This document shows, piece by piece, positions 25,383 through 34,209 of a stretch of DNA of 46,365 nt; the stretch's first letter is position 1, and every line of letters starts with the position of its first letter. The DNA is from JAWXCE01 sp034440495 (GTDB lineage: Bacteria > Pseudomonadota > Alphaproteobacteria > Rhizobiales > Rhodomicrobiaceae): positions 1-46,365 of the forward strand of contig JAWXCE010000020.1 in assembly GCA_034440495.1 (NCBI GenBank), in the 5' to 3' direction. Made by a program: the position numbers and the translations under genes. The notes beneath the pieces were generated by a model, which did not search any database, was not told the DNA's origin, and saw only the letters and a program-made list of their open reading frames with translations.

Positions 25383-26678
25383 ATGATAAACCTGCGTCTG
25401 CATACCCGCGCCTTCGCACTTGCGTTTTGCCTGCTAATCGTGCCCGCTCCCGCCTTTGCGCAGGCAACGCTGAATAGCGGCGACACCGCATGGATGCTGG
25501 CTGCAACAGCGCTCGTATTGCTGATGACCATCCCCGGCCTCGCGTTGTTTTACGCCGGGCTAGTGCGGAAAAAGAACGTGCTATCCACCGTGATGCAAAG
25601 CTTCGCCGCCGCTTGCCTGGTCACGGTTTTGTGGATGCTAATTGGCTACTCGCTCGCCTTCTCGAATGGCGGCGAGTTCAATGCCTATATCGGCGGCTTC
25701 GATAAGGCGCTGCTGCTGCACATGACGAAGGACGGACTAAGTGGGACGATTCCCGAAAGTGTCTTCATGATGTTCCAGATGACGTTCGCCATCATCACCC
25801 CGGCGCTGATCTGCGGCGCGTTCGCGGACAGAATGAAATTCTCGGCGCTTCTCTGGTTTGTGGGCTTATGGCTGCTGCTTGTTTATGCGCCAGTTGCGCA
25901 CTGGGTGTGGGGTGGCGGTTTTTTAAGCAACAATCCGGTGCTCGATTTTGCCGGCGGCACGGTTGTGCATATCAATTCCGGGGTCGCGGGCCTCGTCGCC
26001 GCGATCGTTCTCGGACGGCGCCATGGGTTCGGCATGGAAAATATGGCCCCGCATAACCTGGTTTTAAGCGTAACCGGGGCCGCGCTGTTATGGGTCGGCT
26101 GGTTCGGCTTTAATGCCGGGTCGGCGCTGGGCGCAAACGGCGCCGCTGGCATGGCGATGGCGGTGACGCAGATCGCGGCCGCGACCGCCGCGCTGGCATG
26201 GATGTTCGCGGAGTGGGTGATTTACAAGCGGCCAAGTGTGCTCGGCATCATCTCAGGCGCTGTTGCTGGCCTAGTCGCAATCACGCCCGCCTCCGGATTT
26301 GTCACACTCGCCGCCGCGCTCGCCATTGGCGCATCGGCGGGCGTCTTGTGCTTCATCGCCTGCACCAGCATCAAGCGCGCGTTCGGCTATGACGATAGCC
26401 TCGATGTATTCGGCATTCACGGTGTGGGCGGCATTCTCGGCACGATTCTTACGGGCGTTTTCGCCTCCGAAGCCATTGGCGGCACGCGCGGCCTGCTAGA
26501 GGGCAACCCCGATCAGGTTGTGCAGCAGGTGCTAGGCGCCGCGGCGACCGTCGCATGGTCAGCCTTCGCCACATTTGTAATTCTGAAGCTGATCGACCTC
26601 GTCATCGGCCTGCGCGTTGACCGGGTGGTTGAGCAGGAAGGCCTAGACATCCACCTGCACGGCGAGGTGGTGAAGTAA
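25383..26678 (+). CDS. Ammonium transporter AmtB, second copy
   Basis: A second Amt-family channel (431 aa). It starts with a signal peptide (AFALAFCLLIVPAPAFAQ) and continues GDTAWMLAATALVLLMTIPG. Pore motifs are VLDFAGGTVVHINSGVAGLV and DSLDVFGIHGVGGILGTILT. The C-terminal tail has EQEGLDIHLHGEVVK. It is clearly related to, but not a recent copy of, the first transporter. The ATG at 25383 is used; one at 25368 is possible. The open frame extends to 25233 but crosses the hairpin, so that part is not coding. No separate P-II gene accompanies it. Confidence 0.94.
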   Translation: MINLRLHTRAFALAFCLLIVPAPAFAQATLNSGDTAWMLAATALVLLMTIPGLALFYAGLVRKKNVLSTVMQSFAAACLVTVLWMLIGYSLAFSNGGEFNAYIGGFDKALLLHMTKDGLSGTIPESVFMMFQMTFAIITPALICGAFADRMKFSALLWFVGLWLLLVYAPVAHWVWGGGFLSNNPVLDFAGGTVVHINSGVAGLVAAIVLGRRHGFGMENMAPHNLVLSVTGAALLWVGWFGFNAGSALGANGAAGMAMAVTQIAAATAALAWMFAEWVIYKRPSVLGIISGAVAGLVAITPASGFVTLAAALAIGASAGVLCFIACTSIKRAFGYDDSLDVFGIHGVGGILGTILTGVFASEAIGGTRGLLEGNPDQVVQQVLGAAATVAWSAFATFVILKLIDLVIGLRVDRVVEQEGLDIHLHGEVVK

Positions 26679-26745
26679 CTCCCTGCTGGCGTTGAACCTA
26701 CCGCTTGCGTTGCATTCCGCGCTTCATCTGGTTTATTCATGTCCT

Positions 26746-27930
26746 ATGACCTTAAGTTTCCATTCGATTCAATCGCCGTTTGCGCGACTGCGGGCGCTGC
26801 TCGACGACGTTGAACCAAGTGCGCCGTTTATTGATATGACGATCGGCGAGCCTCGGCATGGGGCGCCGCCTATGCTCAGGCAAACGCTGGCCGAGGCGGC
26901 GGCGGGGTATGAGAAGTATCCGCCGAGTGGGGGGACGGCTGCCTTGCGCGCAGCAATCGCGGCGTGGATTTCGCGGCGATATCCAGATATTGTTGGCATC
27001 ATCGATGCGGAGCGTCACATCCTACCGCTGAGTGGCTCCCGCGAGGGATTGTTTTCGGCCGTGTTCATCGCGAAGCAGCGCAAGGAAGTGGCGCAGCCCT
27101 CCGTGCTAATGCCGAACCCGTTTTATCAAGCATATCTTGCCGCCGCCCTGGCCGCCGACGCGGAGCCGGTGTTTTTGCCCTCCACGGCTGAGACCGGCTG
27201 GCTGCCTGATCTCGACGCTATCCCGGCGGAAACGCTCGCCCGCACCGCCGCGTTTTACCTCGCTTCGCCCGCCAATCCGCAAGGCGCTGTGGCGAGCCGC
27301 GATTACCTCGCCCGCGCCATCGGCCTCGCCCGTGAACACGGCTTTATGCTCTTCCTAGACGAATGCTATTCGGAGATTTACGCCGCCGCATCGCCGCCCG
27401 GCGGGTTAGAATCGGCGGAAACACTGGGCGGCTTCGCCAACATCTGCGTATTCAATTCGCTATCCAAGCGCTCGAACGTGCCCGGCCTCCGCTCAGGCTT
27501 CGTCGCGGGCGATCCGGATTTCCTCGCTGCCTTCGCGCAGTTCCGCAATGTCGCCTGCCCTCAAGTGCCGTTACCCGTGCAGCACGCCTCCGCCGCGTTG
27601 TGGGCAGATGAGGCGCATGTCGATGCCAGCCGCGCGCTTTATGCGCAGAAAATCGATGCGGCTTCGCGCACCCTAGGGGCCTGGCCAAACTTCGCGGCGC
27701 CCGCTGGCGGCTTTTTCCTCTGGCTCGATATGGAGCATCTGGGCGGCGGCGAGGCGGCGGCGAAAACCATTTGGAAAGGTTGTGGTGTTAAATTTCTTCC
27801 CGGCGCATATCTCGCCCAGACGGACGCTCATGGGCGAAATCCGGGTGAAAGATATGCCCGCCTCGCCCTCGTGGATAGTCTTGCTGTCACCGGGGACGCG
27901 CTGACGAGGATTTCGCAGTTCATGGGTTAG
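26746..27930 (+). CDS. PLP-dependent class I/II aminotransferase, DapC-like
   Basis: A 394-aa fold-type I aminotransferase, closest in pattern to N-succinyldiaminopimelate aminotransferase (DapC) of the lysine/diaminopimelate pathway. Visible landmarks are MTIGEPRHGAPPML, YEKYPPSGGTAALRAAIAAW, LPLSGSREGLFSAVF, LMPNPFYQAYLAAA, YLASPANPQG and the PLP-lysine region NSLSKRSNVPGLRSGFVAG. FLDECYSEIY holds the Asp that contacts the PLP ring. The ATG at 26746 starts the conserved region; an ATG at 26692 adds 18 residues. Eight bases separate it from ftsK. DapC is an inference; other aminotransferases share these features. Confidence 0.88.
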   Translation: MTLSFHSIQSPFARLRALLDDVEPSAPFIDMTIGEPRHGAPPMLRQTLAEAAAGYEKYPPSGGTAALRAAIAAWISRRYPDIVGIIDAERHILPLSGSREGLFSAVFIAKQRKEVAQPSVLMPNPFYQAYLAAALAADAEPVFLPSTAETGWLPDLDAIPAETLARTAAFYLASPANPQGAVASRDYLARAIGLAREHGFMLFLDECYSEIYAAASPPGGLESAETLGGFANICVFNSLSKRSNVPGLRSGFVAGDPDFLAAFAQFRNVACPQVPLPVQHASAALWADEAHVDASRALYAQKIDAASRTLGAWPNFAAPAGGFFLWLDMEHLGGGEAAAKTIWKGCGVKFLPGAYLAQTDAHGRNPGERYARLALVDSLAVTGDALTRISQFMG

Positions 27931-27938
27931 GTTGTTTC

Positions 27939-30512
27939 GTGTTCACATCCTTCGAGTCCGGTATGCCAAAAGTGTCACGCCGTATTTTGCCGGAACCGAT
28001 GGGGGGAGAATTGCAGCGGCTGCCATGGCGCGCAACTGGCGCCGTCCTGATCGCTTTCGCCGCCGCTGGATATATAAGCGTCCTCACATGGTCGATCACC
28101 GATCCCAGCTTCAACCACACCACGGACAAAGCGCCCTACAACGCCCTGGGCTATTTCGGCGCCACCTTCGCCGATCTGCTAATGCAGAGCTTTGGCCTTG
28201 CCGCATCGCTCTTCCTTTTGCCACCACTAGTGTGGGGATGGAATATCTTCCGAGGCATCCTGCCGGGGCCAGCGGTGATGCGACTGACGCAATGGCTGGG
28301 CGCCTCGGCGCTTCTCAGCGGTGCTTTCAGCGTTGCGCCTCCGCCGAAAACCTGGCCGCTGACCCACGGCGCAGGAGGCTTCGCCGGAGATTTGATCTCG
28401 GGTTTTTTTGTACGCATCGGCGGCTTCATCGAGCCGGCTTTCGCCGCAGCCATTGGCGCGGCCATAGCAACTGTATGTGGAATTTGGCTTTTGCTGCGCG
28501 CCATGGAAATGTCGGCCCGCGACTTTTTGCCGGACGCCCCGCCAGAGCCTGAACCTGCCGAAGCGGAGCCCGCGCCATTCAATTTCAGGGCTGCGATGAT
28601 GTCGCGGTTCACCTCATGGAGCGGAGGATTTGCCCTGCGCAATAACCGTTCGCTAGTCGCCGCCGCCAAACCCCGCGAGTTCTGGCTCGACGGTGGCTCG
28701 GTTGGCGCACTTGTCCAGGCGGCTTACACCGTCACGGACAAAATCGCTGCGTCGGTGCAGCGCCAAACCGAAGACGAGGGAGGTTTGCACGGCGAACCGC
28801 GCGCCGCCACCATTGCTCGCAGGCTGGAGCCGCATTTTGGCCCGAGAAGCACTGTAAGTGACGCCCCGTCCGAGCCAGGTGATGCGGATGAGGAAAGTTT
28901 GGACGGCAGCCGCTCGCAGGAGCCTTACCGCGTATCGCGGGCTGCGGATTGGCGCGAGGTGGAGGCGAAGCCATCAACGGCGGCCAACGGCGCCAACCGC
29001 GCTGATGCGGGCTTCATGCTTCCGCCGATCAGTCTTCTAAGCGAGCCGCCGAAGAAAAAGGCCGAGGGCGGGCTAACCGATGACGAGTTGCTGGAACGGG
29101 CGAATGCGCTGGAGGGTGTGCTCGACGATTTCGGCGTCAAGGGCCGCATCACGCGCGTGCATCCCGGGCCGGTCATAACGCTGTATGAACTGGAGCCTGC
29201 GCGGGGCACCAAATCCTCCCGCGTCATTGGCCTCGCCGACGACATCGCCCGCTCGATGAGCGCGATTTCCGCCCGCGTGTCCGTTATCCCCGGTCGCGAC
29301 GCGTTAGGCATCGAGTTGCCGAACGAAATCCGCGAAACCGTGCATCTGCGCGATCTAATGAGTCATGCGCAGTTTCAACACGATCCCTCCAAACTGGCGC
29401 TCGCGCTGGGCAAGACGATTGCGGGGCAGCCGCTAATTGTCGATCTGGCGCGCATGCCGCATCTGCTGATTGCGGGCACGACGGGCTCGGGCAAATCGGT
29501 TGGTATCAACGCCATGATCCTGTCGCTGCTGTTCCGGCTGACGCCAGCCGAGGCGCGCTTTATCATGATCGACCCGAAAATGCTGGAGCTTTCGGTATAT
29601 GACGGCATCCCGCATTTGCTTGCGCCCGTCGTCACCGATCCAAAAAAGGCCATCGCCGCGCTGAAGTGGGTGGTGAACGAGATGAACGCGCGCTATGAGA
29701 AAATGAGTAAGCTCGGCGTACGCAACATCTCCGGCTATAACCAGAAAGTGGCGCACGCGCAGCTTCGGCAAAGCCCGCTGAAGCGCACGGTGAACACCGG
29801 CTTTAATCCGCTCACCGGCGCGCCGATTTATGAGACCGAGGACGTGGGCTACGAAGCGCTGCCCTACATCGTCGTCGTAATTGATGAGATGGCTGACCTG
29901 ATGATGGTCGCGGGCAAGGAGATCGAATATTGTGTGATGCGGCTGGCGCAAATGGCGCGCGCGGCTGGCATCCACGTCATCATGGCGACGCAGCGGCCAA
30001 GCGTGGATGTGATCACCGGCACGATCAAGGCTAATTTCCCTAGCCGCATCAGCTATCAGGTGACGTCGAAAATCGACAGCCGCACCATTCTGGGCGAGCA
30101 GGGCGCCGAGCAACTGCTGGGCGCGGGCGACATGCTTTATATGGCGTCGGGAGGGCGGATCGCGCGGGCGCACGGGCCGTTCGTGTCGGACAGCGACCTG
30201 GAAAAGGTCGTTGGGTTTTTAAAGAGCCAGGGTGAGCCGGAATATCTCGACGCGGTGACGAAGGCGATGGAGGAGGGGGCCGAAGAGGCTAGCGCGAGCG
30301 GCGGCAAAGACGAGAGCGGCGACGATCTATACGATGAGGCCGTCTCCATCGTGCTGACCGACAAGCGCCCGACCACCAGCTATCTCCAGCGCCGCCTCGG
30401 CATCGGCTACAACCGCGCCGCCTCGCTTATCGAGCGCATGGAGGATGACGGCATTGTTAGCCCCCCTAACCGAACTGGCAAGCGCGACGTGGTCGCGACA
30501 GGCGCGAATTAG
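27939..30512 (+). CDS. ftsK: DNA translocase FtsK
   Basis: FtsK (857 aa), which pumps chromosome ends away from the septum and activates XerCD. Four membrane segments occupy about residues 30-190. A short linker (about 200-400) is rich in Glu, Ala and Pro. The motor follows: alpha/beta domains with RVIGLADDIARSMSAISARV, Walker A AGTTGSGKSVGIN near 512, PKMLELSVYDGIPHLLAPVV, Walker B VVVIDEMADLMMV and MATQRPSVDVITG. The C-terminal gamma winged helix reads VLTDKRPTTSYLQRRLGIGY. Start GTG at 27939; ATG at 27963 is an alternative. The linker is shorter than in E. coli FtsK, as usual in this class. Confidence 0.96.
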   Translation: MFTSFESGMPKVSRRILPEPMGGELQRLPWRATGAVLIAFAAAGYISVLTWSITDPSFNHTTDKAPYNALGYFGATFADLLMQSFGLAASLFLLPPLVWGWNIFRGILPGPAVMRLTQWLGASALLSGAFSVAPPPKTWPLTHGAGGFAGDLISGFFVRIGGFIEPAFAAAIGAAIATVCGIWLLLRAMEMSARDFLPDAPPEPEPAEAEPAPFNFRAAMMSRFTSWSGGFALRNNRSLVAAAKPREFWLDGGSVGALVQAAYTVTDKIAASVQRQTEDEGGLHGEPRAATIARRLEPHFGPRSTVSDAPSEPGDADEESLDGSRSQEPYRVSRAADWREVEAKPSTAANGANRADAGFMLPPISLLSEPPKKKAEGGLTDDELLERANALEGVLDDFGVKGRITRVHPGPVITLYELEPARGTKSSRVIGLADDIARSMSAISARVSVIPGRDALGIELPNEIRETVHLRDLMSHAQFQHDPSKLALALGKTIAGQPLIVDLARMPHLLIAGTTGSGKSVGINAMILSLLFRLTPAEARFIMIDPKMLELSVYDGIPHLLAPVVTDPKKAIAALKWVVNEMNARYEKMSKLGVRNISGYNQKVAHAQLRQSPLKRTVNTGFNPLTGAPIYETEDVGYEALPYIVVVIDEMADLMMVAGKEIEYCVMRLAQMARAAGIHVIMATQRPSVDVITGTIKANFPSRISYQVTSKIDSRTILGEQGAEQLLGAGDMLYMASGGRIARAHGPFVSDSDLEKVVGFLKSQGEPEYLDAVTKAMEEGAEEASASGGKDESGDDLYDEAVSIVLTDKRPTTSYLQRRLGIGYNRAASLIERMEDDGIVSPPNRTGKRDVVATGAN

Positions 30513-30533
30513 CATAGTATTCTGATTTTGTAT

Positions 30534-31001
30534 TTACACCATACCGGTACATTCCCAAGCACTGCCACCCCCACCCAGGGGCGGACAGCAGATATAATAT
30601 CCCTCCATACCGTGAAAAATGATGCATTCCGTCCGGGCTTGGGCCGTAGAGATATGTTTAGCGGCTGCTCGAGCGCGAGCGCGCGCCTCCGCCGCATTGG
30701 CCTGTGCTAGTAGTTTCATAAATACAAAGGCAGCGTCATCCTGCTCAGGTTCAACAAGTACTATTCTGACGAAAGCATGTGTATGATCTTTGCATACGAC
30801 ATTTCGCAGATGTTGAACCGACTCGATCATTGAAACAGGGATAGGTAACCACTCAGTGCAAGCTGTGGAGCTTGAAAAAAGTATTGCCGATTGATCCGTG
30901 TCATTTTGTTTCACAAGACCAAACAAGTTGATAGCTGACTGATCAATTAGTGTGTTCGCTGTCAAACGCGACACAAACTCGGCTGCTGTGTACGACCGCA
31001 T
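30534..31001 (-). CDS. Hypothetical protein, 155 aa
   Basis: A soluble protein of unknown function. The N-terminal part has FVSRLTANTLIDQSAINLFG, DQSAILFSSSTACTEWLPIP and VSMIESVQHLRNVVCKDHTH, which I think belongs to a broadly scattered uncharacterised family. An Ala/Arg-rich helix (EARARARAAAKH) and a Cys/Gly tail follow. The ATG at 31001 has GGGAGGG five bases upstream, a strong sign that it is expressed. It is convergent with ftsK, ending 22 bases after it. No membrane segment or signal is seen. Confidence 0.65.
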   Translation of the reverse strand: MRSYTAAEFVSRLTANTLIDQSAINLFGLVKQNDTDQSAILFSSSTACTEWLPIPVSMIESVQHLRNVVCKDHTHAFVRIVLVEPEQDDAAFVFMKLLAQANAAEARARARAAAKHISTAQARTECIIFHGMEGYYICCPPLGGGGSAWECTGMV

Positions 31002-31315
31002 TGTACCCTCCCAAGCTCTCCCAGATTGCAGTCTTTTTCGCCACGTCGCGGCTAATTCGTTGCGCTATAAGGGATTTGCTGCGCCGCCGCGATTGAGCCG
31101 GTAAGCGCTACAACAAAACCTGAAAGCACCAATTGCATTGATGCAAGGTTATTAATTCTCGTTATAAACAAACTTATGACCGCAAACGAGCACCGCGGCG
31201 GTTATTCACAGGAAAGAATAAGTTTTAAGGATTTTGTCATAAATTGCGCCCAAGAGATTGCGAACTGGCTTTATTCAATTAAAAGTTGCAAATAAACCGC
31301 TCGCAGGAGGGCGTT
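31002..31315. promoter_or_regulatory. Divergent intergenic region with TTGCAT/ATGCAA palindrome
   Basis: A 314-base space between two divergent unknown genes. I find no gene in it. It contains the inverted repeat TTGCAT-TG-ATGCAA (31133-31146), a possible operator, and AT-rich promoter-like stretches near 31145-31175. AGGAGG at 31305-31310 serves the TTG start at 31316. Confidence 0.35.
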
Positions 31316-31918
31316 TTGACAACCAGCTTTTTAAGAGCATTCATCTTTTTATGTTTATGCGCAAGTCCGCTGGCGGCGCAAGACACGTGGCGTTCGCCGC
31401 GCATGCTGTCGGACGAGTGGCCGCGTCCAAGCGGCTCGGATTGCGCGGATTACGGGGCGCGGTATGGCTATCTTGAGTGCGGGGTCATACGCGCACGCCC
31501 CGCGCCGTTCGCCTCATCTTCAGTAGCAGCGCCCTTAAAGTCTGGAATGCAACCTGTGGCGCAGATCAAGCCGGGGCACGTGAACGCCGCCTCGCAGCGC
31601 GTCCTCCCACCTATCCCCGCGCCTATCAGAAGACCCGTGCAGGCGGACGGATCGTGCGTGGAGAACATGAAAATGTGCTTCTCGCAATGCACGGGATCGG
31701 GAAATTTACCCGTAACTTGCAACGAGACATGCAGCACAAGCACCACCCAATGCGCCAGCACACTGCGCCTGAATTATGTGCAGTTTCTTGATATGCAGAC
31801 CGAGCTTTCGCAATTTGTGAGAAAGCGCCTCGCAGAGGGTGGCGAAGCGCAAGTTAAGGTGGTCAAAGCGCCTGCCGCAGAGGCGCAGCAAGCCGATATC
31901 GCCTCCGGCGCAAATTGA
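31316..31918 (+). CDS. Secreted cysteine-containing hypothetical protein
   Basis: A protein of about 200 aa beginning with a signal peptide (FLRAFIFLCLCASPLAAQ). After it comes WPRPSGSDCADYGARYGYLE, a Pro-rich middle (HVNAASQRVLPPIPAPIRRP), then a Cys-rich segment with SCVENMKMCFSQCTGSG and TCNETCSTSTTQC, seven cysteines in about 40 residues. The C-terminal part is a predicted helix (FLDMQTELSQFVRKRLAEGG). The start is TTG at 31316, chosen because AGGAGG lies six bases upstream; a TTG ten codons earlier is less likely. It probably folds in the periplasm with disulfides. Function unknown. Confidence 0.68.
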   Translation: MTTSFLRAFIFLCLCASPLAAQDTWRSPRMLSDEWPRPSGSDCADYGARYGYLECGVIRARPAPFASSSVAAPLKSGMQPVAQIKPGHVNAASQRVLPPIPAPIRRPVQADGSCVENMKMCFSQCTGSGNLPVTCNETCSTSTTQCASTLRLNYVQFLDMQTELSQFVRKRLAEGGEAQVKVVKAPAAEAQQADIASGAN

Positions 31919-31947
31919 GATGGCGCAAATTGAGCTGGAGGCATGGC

Positions 31948-33063
31948 TTATTCGGCGTCTGTGAGAAAAGGATAATCAGTGTAACCCTTTTCGGTCCCAC
32001 CGTAGAATGTTGCGCGGTTGTATTTGTTCAGCGCTGCATTCAGTTTGAAGCGTTGTGGCAGATCCGGATTGGCGATGAAAAAGCGCCCGAACGCGACCGC
32101 TTCGACCTTGCCTTCCGTGATGGCGGCTTCAGCAGTCTCGGCGTTGTAACCGCTGGCGCCGATGATTGCGCCAGTGAACGCGGCGCGGAATAGTTTGGCG
32201 GCGTCTGGCGCATCGTGGTTAACGTCATCGGTTCCACCCGCGTTGCTGACGCGCGGCTCGATAATATGGGCATAGGCAATGGCGCGCGCGCTCATCTGTT
32301 GTAAAACATAGCTGTAAAGAGCGACTGGATCGCTATCATGCATGTCGTTGAACTCGCCGTAGGGCGACAGCCGTACGCCAACGCGATCAGCGCCCCATAC
32401 CTTCGCAACCGCGTCGGTCACTTCGAGCAGCAGCCTTGCGCGGTTTTCGATAGAGCCGCCATACTTGTCGATGCGCTTATTGGTTCCGTCTTGTAGAAAC
32501 TGGTCGAGGAGATAGCCGTTAGCGCCATGCACCTCCACGCCGTCAAATCCCGCTAACTTGGCATTTTCTGCGCCTTTCGAATAAGCGGCCACAATGCCTG
32601 GGATTTCCCCGAGCTTAAGCGCGCGTGGCGTCTCGAACTCGGCCGGCTGCCACTCAGCCGTGAAATGCTGGCCTGCGGCGCGGATTGCCGACGGCGCAAC
32701 CGGCAGCTTGCCGCCCGGCTGCATGGACGAGTGCGAGATCCGGCCCACATGCCAGAGCTGCAGGACAATCCTCCCGCCCTTCGCGTGAACCGCATTCGTC
32801 GCAAGTTTCCATCCCGCGACCTGCTCGGGGGAATAGATGCCGGGTGTGCCGGGATAACCGAGGCCCTCGGGCACGACCTGCGTCGCCTCTGCTATGATGA
32901 GGCCTCCTTCACTGGCGCGCTGGCCGTAATATTCAGCGTTAAGCGCATGCGGCGCATTTGTGCCTGGCAGAGAGCGGCACCGTGTCAGCGGCGCCATGAT
33001 AACGCGGTGTTTGAGGTGGAATCCACCAAGGCTGACTGGCGAGAATAAGTGATCGAAGGCCAT
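31948..33063 (-). CDS. nemA: Old yellow enzyme family ene-reductase (NemA-like)
   Basis: A 371-aa FMN-dependent NAD(P)H ene-reductase, which reduces activated C=C bonds in compounds such as N-ethylmaleimide and also some nitro compounds. The TIM-barrel landmarks are VIMAPLTRCRS, YYGQRASEGGLIIAEATQV, LQLWHVGRISHSSMQPGG, GFDGVEVHGANGYLLDQFLQ with DGTNKRIDKYGGSIENRARL, and VAFGRFFIANPDLPQR. The ATG at 33063 has GGAGAC before it; an ATG five codons upstream is possible. It lies 57 bases after the TetR gene in the same direction, the usual pairing for electrophile-responsive control. Confidence 0.93.
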   Translation of the reverse strand: MAFDHLFSPVSLGGFHLKHRVIMAPLTRCRSLPGTNAPHALNAEYYGQRASEGGLIIAEATQVVPEGLGYPGTPGIYSPEQVAGWKLATNAVHAKGGRIVLQLWHVGRISHSSMQPGGKLPVAPSAIRAAGQHFTAEWQPAEFETPRALKLGEIPGIVAAYSKGAENAKLAGFDGVEVHGANGYLLDQFLQDGTNKRIDKYGGSIENRARLLLEVTDAVAKVWGADRVGVRLSPYGEFNDMHDSDPVALYSYVLQQMSARAIAYAHIIEPRVSNAGGTDDVNHDAPDAAKLFRAAFTGAIIGASGYNAETAEAAITEGKVEAVAFGRFFIANPDLPQRFKLNAALNKYNRATFYGGTEKGYTDYPFLTDAE

Positions 33064-33120
33064 AATTGTCTCCATCACGATGACCGGACGTCTTTGAACC
33101 CGGCAAAAAATAAACGCTGA

Positions 33121-33708
33121 TTACTCCCGCGGCGTCACAAGCCAGGTGAGAATAGCTTGAAAATCGTCAAACGGCTGCGATGACCGGTCAACGCGCGCCC
33201 GCAAAACGGCGCCCTCCCAACTGTTTATGAGATGCGCCGCCAAAGCGTCCGGCCGCATATCGGTTGTTAATTCGCCGCCAAGCCGCGCCTGCTCAATGCA
33301 AGCGGCAAGCTCGCGCGTCCACTCAGCGAAAAGCGCGGAAAGCCGCACGCGCACAATTTCGCACTGGTCAGCGAGCTCAAGACTGAGATTGCCCATCAAG
33401 CAGCCATTGTGAAATTCCCGGACGCGCAGATTGTCGCCAAGTGCGGCAAAATACAAAATGAGCCTGCGCCCAGGCGAAACCGCCTCGTCCTGCAGTATCC
33501 CAGCCTTTGGTGAGCTCGCCTCGCACCAGTACCGCTCAACCAGCGCAACGGCGAAGTCATCCTTGCTTTTGAAGTGATTGTAGAACGAGCCCTTTGGCAC
33601 GCCCGCCGCTTCCGTGATTTCTTTCACGCCGCTAGCGTTGAAGCCGTGGCGATGCACCACCTTCAACCCTTCGATTAACAAAAACTCCTTCATCGACTGT
33701 CTAGGCAT
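33121..33708 (-). CDS. TetR/AcrR-family regulator (NemR/AcuR-like)
   Basis: A 195-aa TetR-type repressor. The helix-turn-helix is at about residues 15-55 (VKEITEAAGVPKGSFYNHFK followed by SKDDFAVALVERYW). The ligand domain includes HNGCLMGNLSLELADQCEIV, whose Cys sits where NemR/AcuR-type proteins have reactive or conserved cysteines; that is suggestive of electrophile sensing but not proven. The ATG at 33708 (MPRQSM) is chosen; ATG at 33717 and TTG at 33747 are open and none has a clear ribosome site. Placed directly upstream of the ene-reductase, it probably controls both genes. Confidence 0.88.
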   Translation of the reverse strand: MPRQSMKEFLLIEGLKVVHRHGFNASGVKEITEAAGVPKGSFYNHFKSKDDFAVALVERYWCEASSPKAGILQDEAVSPGRRLILYFAALGDNLRVREFHNGCLMGNLSLELADQCEIVRVRLSALFAEWTRELAACIEQARLGGELTTDMRPDALAAHLINSWEGAVLRARVDRSSQPFDDFQAILTWLVTPRE

Positions 33709-33982
33709 GGTCAACATATAGGCGGAAGGATAGCGGTTGGCAATCAATATGACCAGTCACCTTGATATGGCTCAACATGCATCGTCGGGGGAGACGCAAA
33801 CATTACATAAAATCAGTACTAGAAAATAGCTGTTATATAACAATAGATTAATTACCCAGACTCAAGAGCGTTCAACCATAATCACAGGCGCGGCAACATG
33901 TGTAATTAATTCCCCCCTAGCCCCTAATAACTGAACATGCCACGCCGAAATGGCTGGCTTTAACCAATAAGGAATATGTCCT

Positions 33983-34108
33983 ATGAAAACGTTCATCCGC
34001 GCCGCCGTCCTCGCAGTCGCCGCCCTTGCATCCGTTTCGGTTGCCTCCGCTGCGCCGACAGACAAAGCTAAAACCTTCTTTGAAATGCAGCTTGAAAGCG
34101 GCAATTGA
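33983..34108 (+). CDS. Small secreted peptide, 41 aa
   Basis: A short gene. The product has a signal peptide, MKTFIRAAVLAVAALASVSV then ASAA, and a mature part of about 17 residues, PTDKAKTFFEMQLESGN. AAGGA lies about ten bases before the ATG, and a strong terminator follows 11 bases after the stop, so this is a complete free-standing transcription unit. It resembles the short secreted proteins with a PTDxAKxFFE-type tail that I recall from other alphaproteobacteria, but the function is unknown. Confidence 0.7.
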   Translation: MKTFIRAAVLAVAALASVSVASAAPTDKAKTFFEMQLESGN

Positions 34109-34119
34109 TCTCGGAAATG

Positions 34120-34149
34120 CGGGTTAGCGGAAACGTTAACCCGTTTTTT
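34120..34149 (+). terminator. Rho-independent terminator with GAAA tetraloop
   Basis: CGGGTTAGCG (34120-34129) pairs with CGTTAACCCG (34134-34143), with one G-T wobble, around a GAAA loop, and is followed by six T residues. It is a textbook terminator directly after the 41-aa peptide gene. Confidence 0.92.
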
Positions 34150-34209
34150 AAAGCAGTTTCCAGGCAAGTGGTGGCAGAGCCGCTGCGGCCAGAGCACTAA
34201 ATCTTACCC

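Noticed and set aside
33709..33800. TetR-type operator upstream of the NemR-like gene
   Set aside because: Only imperfect symmetry was found around ATATGACCAGTCACC; not strong enough to call.
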